Below, piece by piece: positions 10,349 through 18,261 of a stretch of 64,000 bases of DNA (its first letter is position 1; every line of letters starts with the position of its first letter). Under the pieces are notes generated by a model that was not told where the DNA came from, made no database searches, and saw only the letters and a list, made by a program, of their open reading frames with translations. The stretch spans positions 124,001 through 188,000 of the forward strand of contig MKVW01000005.1 of NCBI GenBank assembly GCA_001898965.1, read 5' to 3'. The translations under genes and the position numbers were made by a program. This DNA comes from Rhizobiales bacterium 62-17 (GTDB lineage Bacteria > Pseudomonadota > Alphaproteobacteria > Rhizobiales > Beijerinckiaceae).

Positions 10349-11311
10349 ATGGCGCGCTTTTTCATGGGGCGGGTTGCGGCGCTTATCGTTGGCCTGACAC
10401 TGGCCGGTATCGCCCAGGCCCAGACTAAATTGAAAGTCGGCAAATCCGGTGGGCCGATGATCCTGACCATCGTCGATGTCGGCAATGAGGCCGGCATCTG
10501 GAAGCAGTTCGGTCTGGAGGTGGAGTCGATCTATTTCGGTGGCGAGTCGCAAACGATGGTTGGTCTCGCGTCCGGTTCTGTCGATCTGGGTTTCGGATCG
10601 GGGCCAGGGCTCGCCTATCCGGTGAAGGGCGTGCCGGTCACCGCCATCGCTGCCGTCAGTGGCGCGCCCTATAACATGGTGGTGCTGGTGGCGAACCCGT
10701 CGCCGATCAAATCCCTGGCCGATCTGCGCGGCAAGAAACTCGGCGTGACGTCGGCCGGCTCGTTGACCGATTGGATGGCGCGCGAAATTGGCCGCGGCCA
10801 GGGCTGGGGCAATGACGGTGTGATCTCTTTCCCGACCGGTGCATCGCGCACCTCCATCGCCGCCATGCGTTCTGGCGATATCGACGGCGTGGTGATGGGT
10901 GCCGCGACGGCTTTCGATGCGCAGCTCAACAAGCAGGGGCAGGTGCTGGCGCCGCTCGGCGACATCGTGAAGGATTTCCATTCCAACGTTCTGTTCGCGC
11001 GCAACGAGCTGATCGCCAAATCGCCGGATGTGGTGCAGCGCTTCGTCGATGGCTGGTTCAAGGCGGTGGCTTTCGCCAAGGCCAATCCGGACGTCACCAT
11101 AAAAGTCAGCGCGGCCACTTTGCGGATCAGCGAGGAATCGGCGCGCGCCGCTTATGAGGATGAGATCACCCGCATGGTCCGGGATAAAGGCGGTTTCGAC
11201 AAAGGCGCCGTCGAAGTGATCCGCCGGTCGCTGCGCGAGATCGGCACGCTTGCCGATCCGCCGCCGGCGGAGAAGCTTTATGATGAACGGTTTCTGGCCC
11301 AGCATAAATAG
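10349..11311 (+). CDS. ABC transporter periplasmic substrate-binding protein (SsuA/NMT1-like), orphan
   Basis: A 320-residue protein with a signal peptide (MARFFMGRVAALIVGLTLAG, cleavage near AQAQ) and the NMT1/SsuA binding-protein fold: LKVGKSGGPMILTIVDVGNEAGIWK, then SQTMVGLASGSVDLGFGSG and the hinge block LADLRGKKLGVTSAGSLTDW. Family members bind nitrate, sulfonates, aromatic acids or pyrimidine precursors. ATG 10349 has a GAGGAG ribosome site. No permease or ATPase gene is adjacent, so it must share another transporter or act otherwise. The following reductase and lactonase genes suggest an aromatic-acid-type ligand (inference). Confidence 0.9.
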   Translation: MARFFMGRVAALIVGLTLAGIAQAQTKLKVGKSGGPMILTIVDVGNEAGIWKQFGLEVESIYFGGESQTMVGLASGSVDLGFGSGPGLAYPVKGVPVTAIAAVSGAPYNMVVLVANPSPIKSLADLRGKKLGVTSAGSLTDWMAREIGRGQGWGNDGVISFPTGASRTSIAAMRSGDIDGVVMGAATAFDAQLNKQGQVLAPLGDIVKDFHSNVLFARNELIAKSPDVVQRFVDGWFKAVAFAKANPDVTIKVSAATLRISEESARAAYEDEITRMVRDKGGFDKGAVEVIRRSLREIGTLADPPPAEKLYDERFLAQHK

Positions 11312-11379
11312 CTTCGCGCTGTCTGCGCCGCCTTGCAGCTTGGCTTCGTCACACGCTCGAAGCCCAAACAAAACCAAGT

Positions 11380-11414
11380 AAAATCGCCTTTCCATCGAAA
11401 CGCGATTGGCTCTG
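11380..11414. repeat. Interspersed palindrome family B, partial copy
   Basis: AAAATCGCCTTTCCATCGAA followed by ACGCGATTGGCTCTG is an imperfect palindrome that closely matches the second half of the larger element at 55302-55336 (AAAATCACGTTTC / GAAACGTGATTTGCTCTA). It lies in the 176-base gap between the binding-protein and reductase genes. Confidence 0.6.
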
Positions 11415-11487
11415 GGTTGTCAGCCTGGATCGGAATGTTTACGGATCATCGCCACGGATGACCCATTCAAAGACTAAGGGAACGCTC

Positions 11488-12306
11488 ATGTCCGGCAACA
11501 TTACACTTGGCATCATCGGTTTCGGTGAAGTCGGATCGACGTTCGCGCGCGAATTCCTCGCGCGTGGCGGTGTGTCGATTTCGACATATGACATTCTTTT
11601 CAATGATCCCCAGAAGGGGCCGGCGAAAATCGAACTGGCGAAAAGCCTCGGCGTGCGACCGGCCAAGAGTGCGGCCGATGCCAGCCGCGATGCGCGCATC
11701 GTCATCTCTGCCGTGACGGCCTCCAACGTTCTGGATGTGGCGGCCGAAGCAGCCGGCTATCTCAACCAGGGCCAGTTGTTCTTCGACATCAATTCGGCTT
11801 CGCCGGTGACGAAGAAGACAGCGGCGGGCAAGGTCAATGCCTCGCATGCCAAATATGTCGAAGGCGCGGTGATGGCGCCGGTGCCGGGGCCCGGCATTCA
11901 AGTGCCGATCCTGGCCGGTGGTCCGGCGGCGGAAGAAGCCGCCGCTTTGCTCAATGGCCTTGGCATGAACGTGACGCCGGTGACGACCGAGCCTGGCCGT
12001 GCTTCGGCGATGAAGCTCTGCCGTTCGATCGTCATCAAGGGCCTTGAAGCCATCATGGTCGATTGCGCCGCCGCCGCGAAGCAGTGGGGCGTGGAAGACG
12101 AAGTGTTCGCCAGCCTCGACGCCAGCTATCCGTCGATCGATTTCCGCCAGCTTGCGGAAACGATGGGCGGTCGTGTACGCCAGCACGGCATTCGCCGCGC
12201 CGCGGAAATGCGGGAGGCGGCGATGATGGTCGAAGATCTGGGCATGAACCCCGGCCTTTGCAGCGCCATCGCCGACGCACAAGAAAGAGGAGCCGACAAG
12301 AAATGA
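11488..12306 (+). CDS. NAD(P)-binding 6-phosphogluconate-dehydrogenase-like reductase (DUF1932 C-terminus)
   Basis: A 272-residue protein with the N-terminal Rossmann turn GIIGFGEVGSTFAREF and an all-helical C-terminal domain containing AMKLCRSIVIKGLEAIMVDCAAAAKQWG, typical of the DUF1932 group of the beta-hydroxyacid dehydrogenase superfamily. It probably oxidises or reduces a hydroxy/keto acid; substrate unknown. ATG 11488 has an AAGGGA ribosome site and is preferred over an upstream start at 11458. Its stop overlaps the next gene's start (ATGA at 12303-12306), implying translational coupling with the lactonase. Confidence 0.85.
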   Translation: MSGNITLGIIGFGEVGSTFAREFLARGGVSISTYDILFNDPQKGPAKIELAKSLGVRPAKSAADASRDARIVISAVTASNVLDVAAEAAGYLNQGQLFFDINSASPVTKKTAAGKVNASHAKYVEGAVMAPVPGPGIQVPILAGGPAAEEAAALLNGLGMNVTPVTTEPGRASAMKLCRSIVIKGLEAIMVDCAAAAKQWGVEDEVFASLDASYPSIDFRQLAETMGGRVRQHGIRRAAEMREAAMMVEDLGMNPGLCSAIADAQERGADKK

Positions 12307-13214
12307 GTGCGCTCGACAAGCATAAGAATCCGCCGAACGATTTCACGCCGACCATTCCGCCGCCGGATCGTGATACCAAGACGCCGAAGTTCAAACTGCC
12401 GCACAATGCGACGGACGCCCATTGCCATATCTTCGGGCCGGGCGACAAATATCCGTTCGCGCCGGATCGCTCCTATACGCCGCCGGATTCGGGCCTTGAG
12501 AAGTTCGCCGCCTTGCAGGCCAAGCTCGGCCTCACCCGCGCGGTGATCGTCAATGCGTCCTGCCACGGCAATGACAATACGGTGTGTCTCGATGCCATCG
12601 CGCAGTCGAACGGCCGTTATCGCGCCGTCGCCAATATCGACGACACGTTCAGCGAAGAGGCGATCGCGGAATTGCATAAGGGCGGCATTCGCGGCTGCCG
12701 GTTCAACTTCGTCGCCCATCTCGGCGGCGTGCCGGATATGCGCGTGTTCCACAATGTCGTCGACAAGATCAAGAATTTCGGCTGGTCGCTCGACGTGCAT
12801 TTCGACGCGATCGATCTGCCGGAATATGCGCCGATGCTCGCCAAGCTGCCGGTGATCTACACGATCGATCACATGGGCCGCGTCAAGGCGAGCGACGGCT
12901 TGCAGCAGAAGCCGTTCGAATGCCTCGTCAACCTGATCAAGGACGACGAGAAGTGCTGGGTGAAGGTGTGCGGTTCCGAGCGCGTGTCCTCGACCGGCTA
13001 TCCCTTCCACGATGCCGTGCCATTCGCCCGCCAGATCTGCGAACTGGCGCCCGATCGCATCATCTGGGGCACCGATTGGCCGCATCCGAACGTCAAGCAG
13101 ATGCCGAACGACGGCGATCTCGTCGACCTGATCCCGCTGTTCGCGCCGGAGCCGGAATTGCAGCAGAAGCTGCTCGTCACCAATCCGGGCCGGCTCTATT
13201 TCGACGAGAAATAG
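12303..13214 (+). CDS. LigI-like 2-pyrone-4,6-dicarboxylate lactonase family amidohydrolase
   Basis: A 303-residue amidohydrolase resembling LigI, which opens 2-pyrone-4,6-dicarboxylate to 4-oxalomesaconate in the protocatechuate 4,5-cleavage/gallate routes. Matching features are DAHCHIFGP (H40, H42), VIVNASCHGNDN, GIRGCRFNF, IDHMGR (H190) and IIWGTDWPHPN (D258), ending in LLVTNPGRLYF. LigI works without a bound metal, and the same motif pattern is seen here. Other members hydrolyse sulfomuconolactone or related lactones, so the exact substrate is open. Coupled to the preceding reductase; a terminator follows at 13239. Confidence 0.85.
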   Translation: MSALDKHKNPPNDFTPTIPPPDRDTKTPKFKLPHNATDAHCHIFGPGDKYPFAPDRSYTPPDSGLEKFAALQAKLGLTRAVIVNASCHGNDNTVCLDAIAQSNGRYRAVANIDDTFSEEAIAELHKGGIRGCRFNFVAHLGGVPDMRVFHNVVDKIKNFGWSLDVHFDAIDLPEYAPMLAKLPVIYTIDHMGRVKASDGLQQKPFECLVNLIKDDEKCWVKVCGSERVSSTGYPFHDAVPFARQICELAPDRIIWGTDWPHPNVKQMPNDGDLVDLIPLFAPEPELQQKLLVTNPGRLYFDEK

Positions 13215-13238
13215 GTTTGGCTTCGGTCTGATGATTTG

Positions 13239-13272
13239 ACGCCCGCATCGCAAGATGCGGGCGTTCTTGTTT
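13239..13272 (+). terminator. Rho-independent terminator after the lactonase gene
   Basis: Perfect 11-bp stem ACGCCCGCATC / GATGCGGGCGT with loop GCAA, then TCTTGTTT; 25 bases after the stop. Confidence 0.85.
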
Positions 13273-13279
13273 GGGCCTC

Positions 13280-13428
13280 GGTGTCATTCCCGACGCAGCG
13301 AAGCTGCGAGCGGGAATCCAGAGCCACCACTTCGATTTTTCAACCTGGGCTTACAAGTCCGTTTTGGCATTGTACCGCACGCCCCTGGATTCCCGCTCGG
13401 CCGCTACGCGGCCGTCGAGAATGACACC
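13280..13428. repeat. Long interspersed palindrome (RPE-like), copy 2
   Basis: Outer arms GGTGTCATTCCCGACG and GTCGAGAATGACACC, inner arms GCGGGAATCCAGAG and CCTGGATTCCCGCTCGG. About 150 bases overall with an unrelated centre; same layout as the copy at 2596-2758. Noncoding, between convergent genes. Confidence 0.8.
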
Positions 13429-13455
13429 AAGATTGAGCCATCGCTGAAGTGTCGC

Positions 13456-15075
13456 TTATCGCGATCCCGCCACCAGCTTACGCACGTCGCTGGCCAGCCT
13501 GGCGATATCGGCGGGTGAGCTGATCGTCGCCGCCGCCATCGCGTAGCGGTCCGGCCGCACGACGACGAGGCTGTCCTTCGTCACCGGCAACATCGCTTCC
13601 AGCAATCCGTCCACGTCGCGGCACGCCAGGATCGCCGGATCAGCGCGGCGGTCGATGTTGAGGCGCATGGGGCTGATGGCGAGCCGGCGCAGGTCCTGGA
13701 GGCCGAAGTCCTCGCGCTGTGCCTGCGCGATCGTCGCTTGCGCGCTCTCGCCATAGGCGATGAGCGCGAAGTGATTGCCGATCAGATCGTCCATCTTGGC
13801 GGTCGAGCGGTCCAACAGTTCGACCGTCGGCTGCGGGAACATGCGGCCGATGACCTTCGAGGCTGCATCTTCGACCAGGAAGCCGTGCTTGTAATAGGGC
13901 TTCGGCTTGAACTTCATCTGCGCGAAATAATTCTGCAATTTCGGCACGAAACGCATCAGGCGGAAGGCGCCTTGCACGAGAAAGGCCTGCACGGGCGAGG
14001 TCGGCATCATCACCCGGCCGATGTTGATGGCGAATTCGATCAGCGCCCAGGCGTGCGGCTTGCGCTCGGTCTGATAGGTGTCGAGCACGCCGGGGCCGAC
14101 ATTGCCCTTGGCGATGGCGGTGAAGCGCCAGGCGAGCGCATGGGCGTCGCGCACGCCGCTGTTCATGCCCTGGCCGGCGAAGGGCGGTGTCAGATGCGCG
14201 GCATCGCCAGCGAGATAGATGCGCTTGCTGTTCCACGTGTCGCAGACGCGCGCGTGGAAGGCATAGACCTGCCGGCGCACGATCTTGGCGTCGGCATCGG
14301 GACCGTAGGCCGCGAGCAGTTTCTTGACCGATTCTGGCGTGGCGATCTCTTCGTCGGATTCGCCTTCGCGCAGTTTGAATTCATAACGGCGCTTGCCGTC
14401 GGGGCCGGGCAGGCAGATGGCGGCGCGGGCCGGATTGCAGAGCACGCGGGTCTGGCGCAAACGCTCTTTCGTCTCTTCCATGTCGACGATGAGCCATTTG
14501 TCGGGATAGGTCGATCCCTGCAATTCGGCGCCGATGATCTTGCGCAATGCGCTGCGGCCGCCGTCGCAGGCGGCGAGATATTTGGCGCGGATCGTCAATG
14601 GCGTGCCGTCGAGGCACTTGATGACGACAGTGACACCGTCGGCATCTTCCACAACGCTTTCGAACGTATGTTGGAACAGCGGCTCGACGCTCGCCCAGCG
14701 CGACAGGCCCTGGCGCAAGGTGGCTTCGAGTTCCGGCTGGGTGAAGGCGCTGCGGCGCGGATAGCCATATTCGCGGGTCGTCGGTTCGACGCGGGCGAAA
14801 TTGATGCCTGACATCGACATGTAATGCGAGCCATAGTCGGGCGCGACATTGGCCATCACCTCATCGATCAGGCCGCAGGCCTGCATGGTGCGCAGGGATT
14901 CGTCGTCGATGGAGACGGCGCGCGGTGCCTGCACGGTCAGTTCATTGCGTTCGACGAGAATGGTCGAAACACCCGCGTCGCCGAGCAGATTGGCAAGGGT
15001 CAATCCGGTCGGGCCGGCGCCGATGATGAGGACGTCGCAGGTTTTGTCAGGCCGAGCCTGGTCAGGCGTAGTCAC
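13456..15075 (-). CDS. FAD-dependent aromatic monooxygenase (MhpA / PheA-TfdB group)
   Basis: A 539-residue class A flavoprotein hydroxylase. It shows the FAD dinucleotide-binding motif VLIIGAGPTGLTLANLLGDAG, the DG motif in LAACDGGRSALRK and the GD motif in YLAGDAAHLTPPFAGQGMN, followed by GVRDAHALAWR. Length and motifs fit 3-(3-hydroxyphenyl)propionate hydroxylase and related enzymes that add a hydroxyl ortho or para to an existing one using NAD(P)H and O2. With a gentisate-type dioxygenase next door, making a 2,5-dihydroxy acid is an attractive but unproven role. It lies 20 bases downstream of the iclR-type gene on the same strand. Confidence 0.9.
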   Translation of the reverse strand: MTTPDQARPDKTCDVLIIGAGPTGLTLANLLGDAGVSTILVERNELTVQAPRAVSIDDESLRTMQACGLIDEVMANVAPDYGSHYMSMSGINFARVEPTTREYGYPRRSAFTQPELEATLRQGLSRWASVEPLFQHTFESVVEDADGVTVVIKCLDGTPLTIRAKYLAACDGGRSALRKIIGAELQGSTYPDKWLIVDMEETKERLRQTRVLCNPARAAICLPGPDGKRRYEFKLREGESDEEIATPESVKKLLAAYGPDADAKIVRRQVYAFHARVCDTWNSKRIYLAGDAAHLTPPFAGQGMNSGVRDAHALAWRFTAIAKGNVGPGVLDTYQTERKPHAWALIEFAINIGRVMMPTSPVQAFLVQGAFRLMRFVPKLQNYFAQMKFKPKPYYKHGFLVEDAASKVIGRMFPQPTVELLDRSTAKMDDLIGNHFALIAYGESAQATIAQAQREDFGLQDLRRLAISPMRLNIDRRADPAILACRDVDGLLEAMLPVTKDSLVVVRPDRYAMAAATISSPADIARLASDVRKLVAGSR

Positions 15076-15095
15076 TTATCCCCCCTCATATGATC

Positions 15096-15863
15096 TCAGG
15101 CGACTTTCTGTGTCGCTTTGGCGGCGGCTTCGTAGCGGTGGCGCAGATCCTCGGCCAGCAGGCTGGCGGCGGAGACGACGAGCAGGATCAACCGGCGCCG
15201 TTGGCCTTCGTCGATGCCGGCATCATGGGCGACGATCGACAGCGAAGCGACGAGGCCGGCGTCTTTCAGGATGACCGGCGCGGAGATGCCGGCGAGCCCG
15301 GGATCGATCTCGCTCGCCGTCGAGCAGAAGCCGCGCTTGCGGATGTCGGCGAGTTCGGTGCGTAGCGCCTCGGCCTTGTTGTCGAGCCCGGCATTCTCGA
15401 TGAGCTTGTTGAACTGGCGCGTCGGCAGATGAGCGAGAATGACCTTCGAGGTCGAGCCGCGCACCAGCGGCATCGGCCGGCCGCGTTCGTAGCTCGAACG
15501 GAAAGGGGTGTCGGCGGCGGCCTCGTCGGCCACGCACATCACCGAGCCGTTGTAGAAGCGCGCCAGCATGGCGACGCAGGGCACATGCGCCTGCATCACC
15601 ACATCGTGCAAAACCGGACGGCCTGCGACCACCAGCGGGTCGGTGAGGCGCAGCGATCGGTCGAATTCGATGAAGGCTGGTCCCAGCCGGTAGGAGGCTT
15701 CTGCCGCCGGTTCGAGGAAGCCGCCGGCGACGAGATCGCGCACGGTGCGATAGACGGTACTGGCCGGCACGCCTGTCGCCTCGGCGAGGGCCGGCACGGT
15801 CCAGGCCGCGGTGTCCGGGGTGAACAGGCGCAGGACGCCGAGGAATCTGCTGAAGCCAGCCAT
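15096..15863 (-). CDS. IclR-family transcriptional regulator
   Basis: A 255-residue regulator: N-terminal winged helix (FLGVLRLFTPDTAAWTV...GVPASTVYRTVRDLVAGGFL) and C-terminal effector domain with the IclR features GRPVLHDVV, RGSTSKVILAHLP, IRKRGFCSTASEIDPGLAGISAPV and a final helix. ATG 15863 is chosen because AAGGAG lies 10 bases upstream; the longer frame to 15905 has no ribosome site. IclR proteins control aromatic catabolic operons through a small-molecule effector. Its position between the monooxygenase and the divergent aldolase/dioxygenase genes makes these its probable targets. Confidence 0.92.
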   Translation of the reverse strand: MAGFSRFLGVLRLFTPDTAAWTVPALAEATGVPASTVYRTVRDLVAGGFLEPAAEASYRLGPAFIEFDRSLRLTDPLVVAGRPVLHDVVMQAHVPCVAMLARFYNGSVMCVADEAAADTPFRSSYERGRPMPLVRGSTSKVILAHLPTRQFNKLIENAGLDNKAEALRTELADIRKRGFCSTASEIDPGLAGISAPVILKDAGLVASLSIVAHDAGIDEGQRRRLILLVVSAASLLAEDLRHRYEAAAKATQKVA

Positions 15864-15913
15864 CTGCCTTGCTCCTTTGTCAGAATTGTACTGACCTGTT
15901 CGCAATACCCATC

Positions 15914-15966
15914 ATGATTATTATTTTTTGAGAATATTGACAATCAAAATCGTGTACGATAATCAT
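15914..15966 (+). promoter_or_regulatory. Promoter with flanking inverted repeat, candidate IclR operator
   Basis: In an AT-rich stretch unlike its surroundings, TTGACA (15937-15942) and TAATCA (15960-15965) are spaced by 17 bases and read toward the aldolase and dioxygenase genes. An exact 8-bp inverted repeat, ATGATTAT (15914-15921) and ATAATCAT (15959-15966), brackets this promoter. Sequence is direct; assignment to the adjacent IclR protein is inference. Confidence 0.6.
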
Positions 15967-16071
15967 ATTTAGGTGAGGCGGTGGCAAATGCCTTGCCCGT
16001 GACGCGTTTGTGCGCGAGGGATTGCGGCAAGGCCTCGGCGCAGGGTCGGGCCATCGGGAGGAGCAAAGCGT

Positions 16072-16872
16072 ATGTGTGCACCGGGACATGGTCATTCGTT
16101 TGATCCGGCGAGCGCTGGGGGGGTGGCCTCCGCGGCGGCTGCGGCTGGTCCGAAAGCCGATGCCAGCCTCATCGATAATCTCGTCACAGCCAATCACATT
16201 CTCTACGGCGAGGGTATCGTCGATGCCTTCGGCCATGTCAGCGCCCGCCACGACAAGCGGCCCGACCGGTTCCTGTTGGCCCGTAATATGGCGCCGGCCA
16301 CGGTCGAAGCCGAAGACATTCTCGAGTTCGATCTCGATGGCGCGCCGGTCGATGCCCAGGGGCGCTCCGTCTATCTCGAACGGTTCATTCACGCCGAAAT
16401 CTACCGGGCGCGGCCCGATGTGATGGGCATCGTTCATTCCCATTCCATGTCGGTCGTGCCGTTCAGCCTGGTGCCGTCGTTTCCGTTCCGCGCCGTCACC
16501 CATATGGGTTCGTTCATCGGCACCTGCGCGCCGATCTTCGATCTGCGCGATGTGGTCGGCGACGACAACGATCTCCTCATCACCAACGGCATGCAGGGCC
16601 AGGCACTGGCGAAAGTCCTGGGCGATCTGAACGTGGTGCTGATGCGCGGCCATGGTTCGACGGCGGTCGGCAGCAGCCTGCGCGAAGCGGTGTTCCGCGC
16701 CGTCTATACCGAACAGAATGCCCGCGTGCTGTCCGATGCGGCGCGCCTAGGTGGCCCGATCACGTCACTGAGCGAAGCCGAAACACGCACCGCGACCCGT
16801 GTCATTGGCGGCACGGCTTCGCGGGCCTGGAATCTGTGGGCCTTGCAGGCGCAAGGCGACATGGAAGGTTGA
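16072..16872 (+). CDS. Class II aldolase/adducin family protein, probable aromatic-acid decarboxylase or aldolase
   Basis: A 266-residue protein with the class II aldolase fold: LVTANHILYGEGIVDAFGHVSAR, YLERFIHAEIYRARPDVMGIVHSHS with the metal-binding His residues, and VVLMRGHGSTAVG. Enzymes of this fold use a divalent metal to stabilise an enolate and include fuculose-phosphate aldolase, dihydroxyphthalate decarboxylases and catabolic hydratase/decarboxylases. The aromatic neighbours favour a decarboxylase or aldolase on a ring-derived acid over a sugar role. The first 25 residues are Ala-rich and probably disordered. Confidence 0.82.
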   Translation: MCAPGHGHSFDPASAGGVASAAAAAGPKADASLIDNLVTANHILYGEGIVDAFGHVSARHDKRPDRFLLARNMAPATVEAEDILEFDLDGAPVDAQGRSVYLERFIHAEIYRARPDVMGIVHSHSMSVVPFSLVPSFPFRAVTHMGSFIGTCAPIFDLRDVVGDDNDLLITNGMQGQALAKVLGDLNVVLMRGHGSTAVGSSLREAVFRAVYTEQNARVLSDAARLGGPITSLSEAETRTATRVIGGTASRAWNLWALQAQGDMEG

Positions 16873-16886
16873 AGAAGCCTGAAGCA

Positions 16887-16916
16887 TTGAATCAGCAGAC
16901 TTTGAATCAGCAGACT
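16887..16916 (+). repeat. Exact 15-bp tandem duplication before the dioxygenase gene
   Basis: TTGAATCAGCAGACT occurs twice head to tail (16887-16901 and 16902-16916) in the 64-base gap between the aldolase-type gene and the gentisate-type dioxygenase gene. It ends about 10 bases before the ribosome site. Confidence 0.9.
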
Positions 16917-16936
16917 TGCAACAGATGGAGCCTATG

Positions 16937-17983
16937 ATGTCGACAGCCACTGCAGTCGCGCCGGCCAAGGACCGGCAGAAGTTCTACGACCGCCTCGCGC
17001 CGCAGAATCTGGCGCCGTTGTGGGAAGTGCTCAAGGGCCTCGTGCCGCTCGAGCCGAAGAGCAAGTTCGTGCCGCATCTCTGGCGCTTCAAGGATTGCCG
17101 CGATTTCCTGATGGAAGCCGGCGATCTCCTGACGGCGGACGAGGCGGAACGCCGCGTGCTGGTGTTCGAGAACCCGGCCATGCCCGGTGGTTCGCGCATC
17201 ACCGCCACCATGTATTCGGGCATGCAGCTCATCCTGCCGGGTGAGATCGCGCCGGCGCATCGCCACACCGCTTCGGCGTTGCGTTTCGTGCTCGAGGGCA
17301 ATCTCGGTTACACGGCGGTGGCCGGCGAGCGCACTGAAATGGAGCGCGGTGACTTCGTCATCACGCCGAACTGGGCCTGGCACGACCACGGCCAGGAACA
17401 CGACAAGCCGGTGATCTGGGTCGATGGTCTCGATCTGCACATGATCAACTTCTTCGAGACGGCGTTCAGCGAGCATGCCAATGACAAGGCGCAGCTTGTG
17501 CAGAAGCAGATGGGTGAATCGCAAGCGCGCTGGGGCACCAATATGGCGCCGTTCCAGATGGCCTCGCCCTTCGGCCTGACGACGCCCATCTTCAACTACA
17601 AGTACAAGCCGAGCCGCGAAGCGCTGCTGGCGATCGCGGCGGCCGGCAAGCCCGATCCGCATCGCGGCCATGCGCTGCGCTACACCAATCCGATCGACGG
17701 CGGTTGGGCGATGCCGACCATCGCGACCTGGTTGTGGAACTTGCCGCAAGGCTTCGAAACCAAGCCGCTGCGCTCGACGGACGGCCAGACGGTCATCGTC
17801 GTCGAAGGCGAGATCGAAGTCGAAGCCGGCGACAAGACGTTCCGCGCCGGCGAGAGCGACGTCATCTCGATGCCGAGCTGGACGTGGCGGAAGTATCGCG
17901 CCTCCAAGGATGCGATCCTCTTCACCTTCTCCGACCGCAGTGCGCAGGAGAAGCTCGGCCTGTTCCGCGAGGAACTGCGCTAA
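16937..17983 (+). CDS. Gentisate 1,2-dioxygenase family bicupin
   Basis: A 348-residue bicupin with the gentisate/salicylate/1-hydroxy-2-naphthoate dioxygenase pattern: LAPLWEVLKGLVP, PGEIAPAHRHTASALRFVLEG carrying iron-binding His residues, FVITPNWAWHDHGQEH, and a second cupin with VIVVEGEIEVEAGD and SMPSWTWRKYRA. These non-haem Fe(II) enzymes open the ring between the carboxylated carbon and a neighbouring hydroxyl to give maleylpyruvate or an analogue. ATG 16937 (or 16934) sits behind GGAG; TTG 16916 is unlikely. Downstream maleylpyruvate isomerase and fumarylpyruvate hydrolase genes are absent here. Confidence 0.9.
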   Translation: MSTATAVAPAKDRQKFYDRLAPQNLAPLWEVLKGLVPLEPKSKFVPHLWRFKDCRDFLMEAGDLLTADEAERRVLVFENPAMPGGSRITATMYSGMQLILPGEIAPAHRHTASALRFVLEGNLGYTAVAGERTEMERGDFVITPNWAWHDHGQEHDKPVIWVDGLDLHMINFFETAFSEHANDKAQLVQKQMGESQARWGTNMAPFQMASPFGLTTPIFNYKYKPSREALLAIAAAGKPDPHRGHALRYTNPIDGGWAMPTIATWLWNLPQGFETKPLRSTDGQTVIVVEGEIEVEAGDKTFRAGESDVISMPSWTWRKYRASKDAILFTFSDRSAQEKLGLFREELR

Positions 17984-18008
17984 GCCGCATTGAGTTGAAC
18001 GGAATAGG

Positions 18009-18043
18009 GCGCCGCGGCTGAACTCAGCCGCGGCGCTTTTGTT
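18009..18043 (+). terminator. Rho-independent terminator after the dioxygenase gene
   Basis: Perfect 13-bp stem GCGCCGCGGCTGA / TCAGCCGCGGCGC with a 2-base centre, followed by TTTTGTTT, 26 bases after the stop. Confidence 0.92.
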
Positions 18044-18261
18044 TGCGCCTATATCTGTCCATGGCCTGCTATGTATGTTCTTCCATAGCGCCTCAAGGCG
18101 TTTCCCCTTGCCATAGACGCAGGCTGCTCCTCCCATAAACGACGGCGATTGGGCCAGTGCGGTCGGCATCGGGTGCTTCCGGTCAAACTGATTTGAACGC
18201 GCCGATTAGGGCTTGCGTTCGACCCCGATCGGCGGCAAGCGGGAGCGCAAATGGAGGAATC

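Noticed and set aside
16907-18169. A 420-codon minus-strand open frame
   Set aside because: Antisense to the gentisate-type dioxygenase gene and crosses its terminator.
18050-18261. A possible RNA gene or regulatory RNA in the gap before the glycerate kinase gene
   Set aside because: No stable long stem, tRNA-like cloverleaf or known riboswitch core was found.
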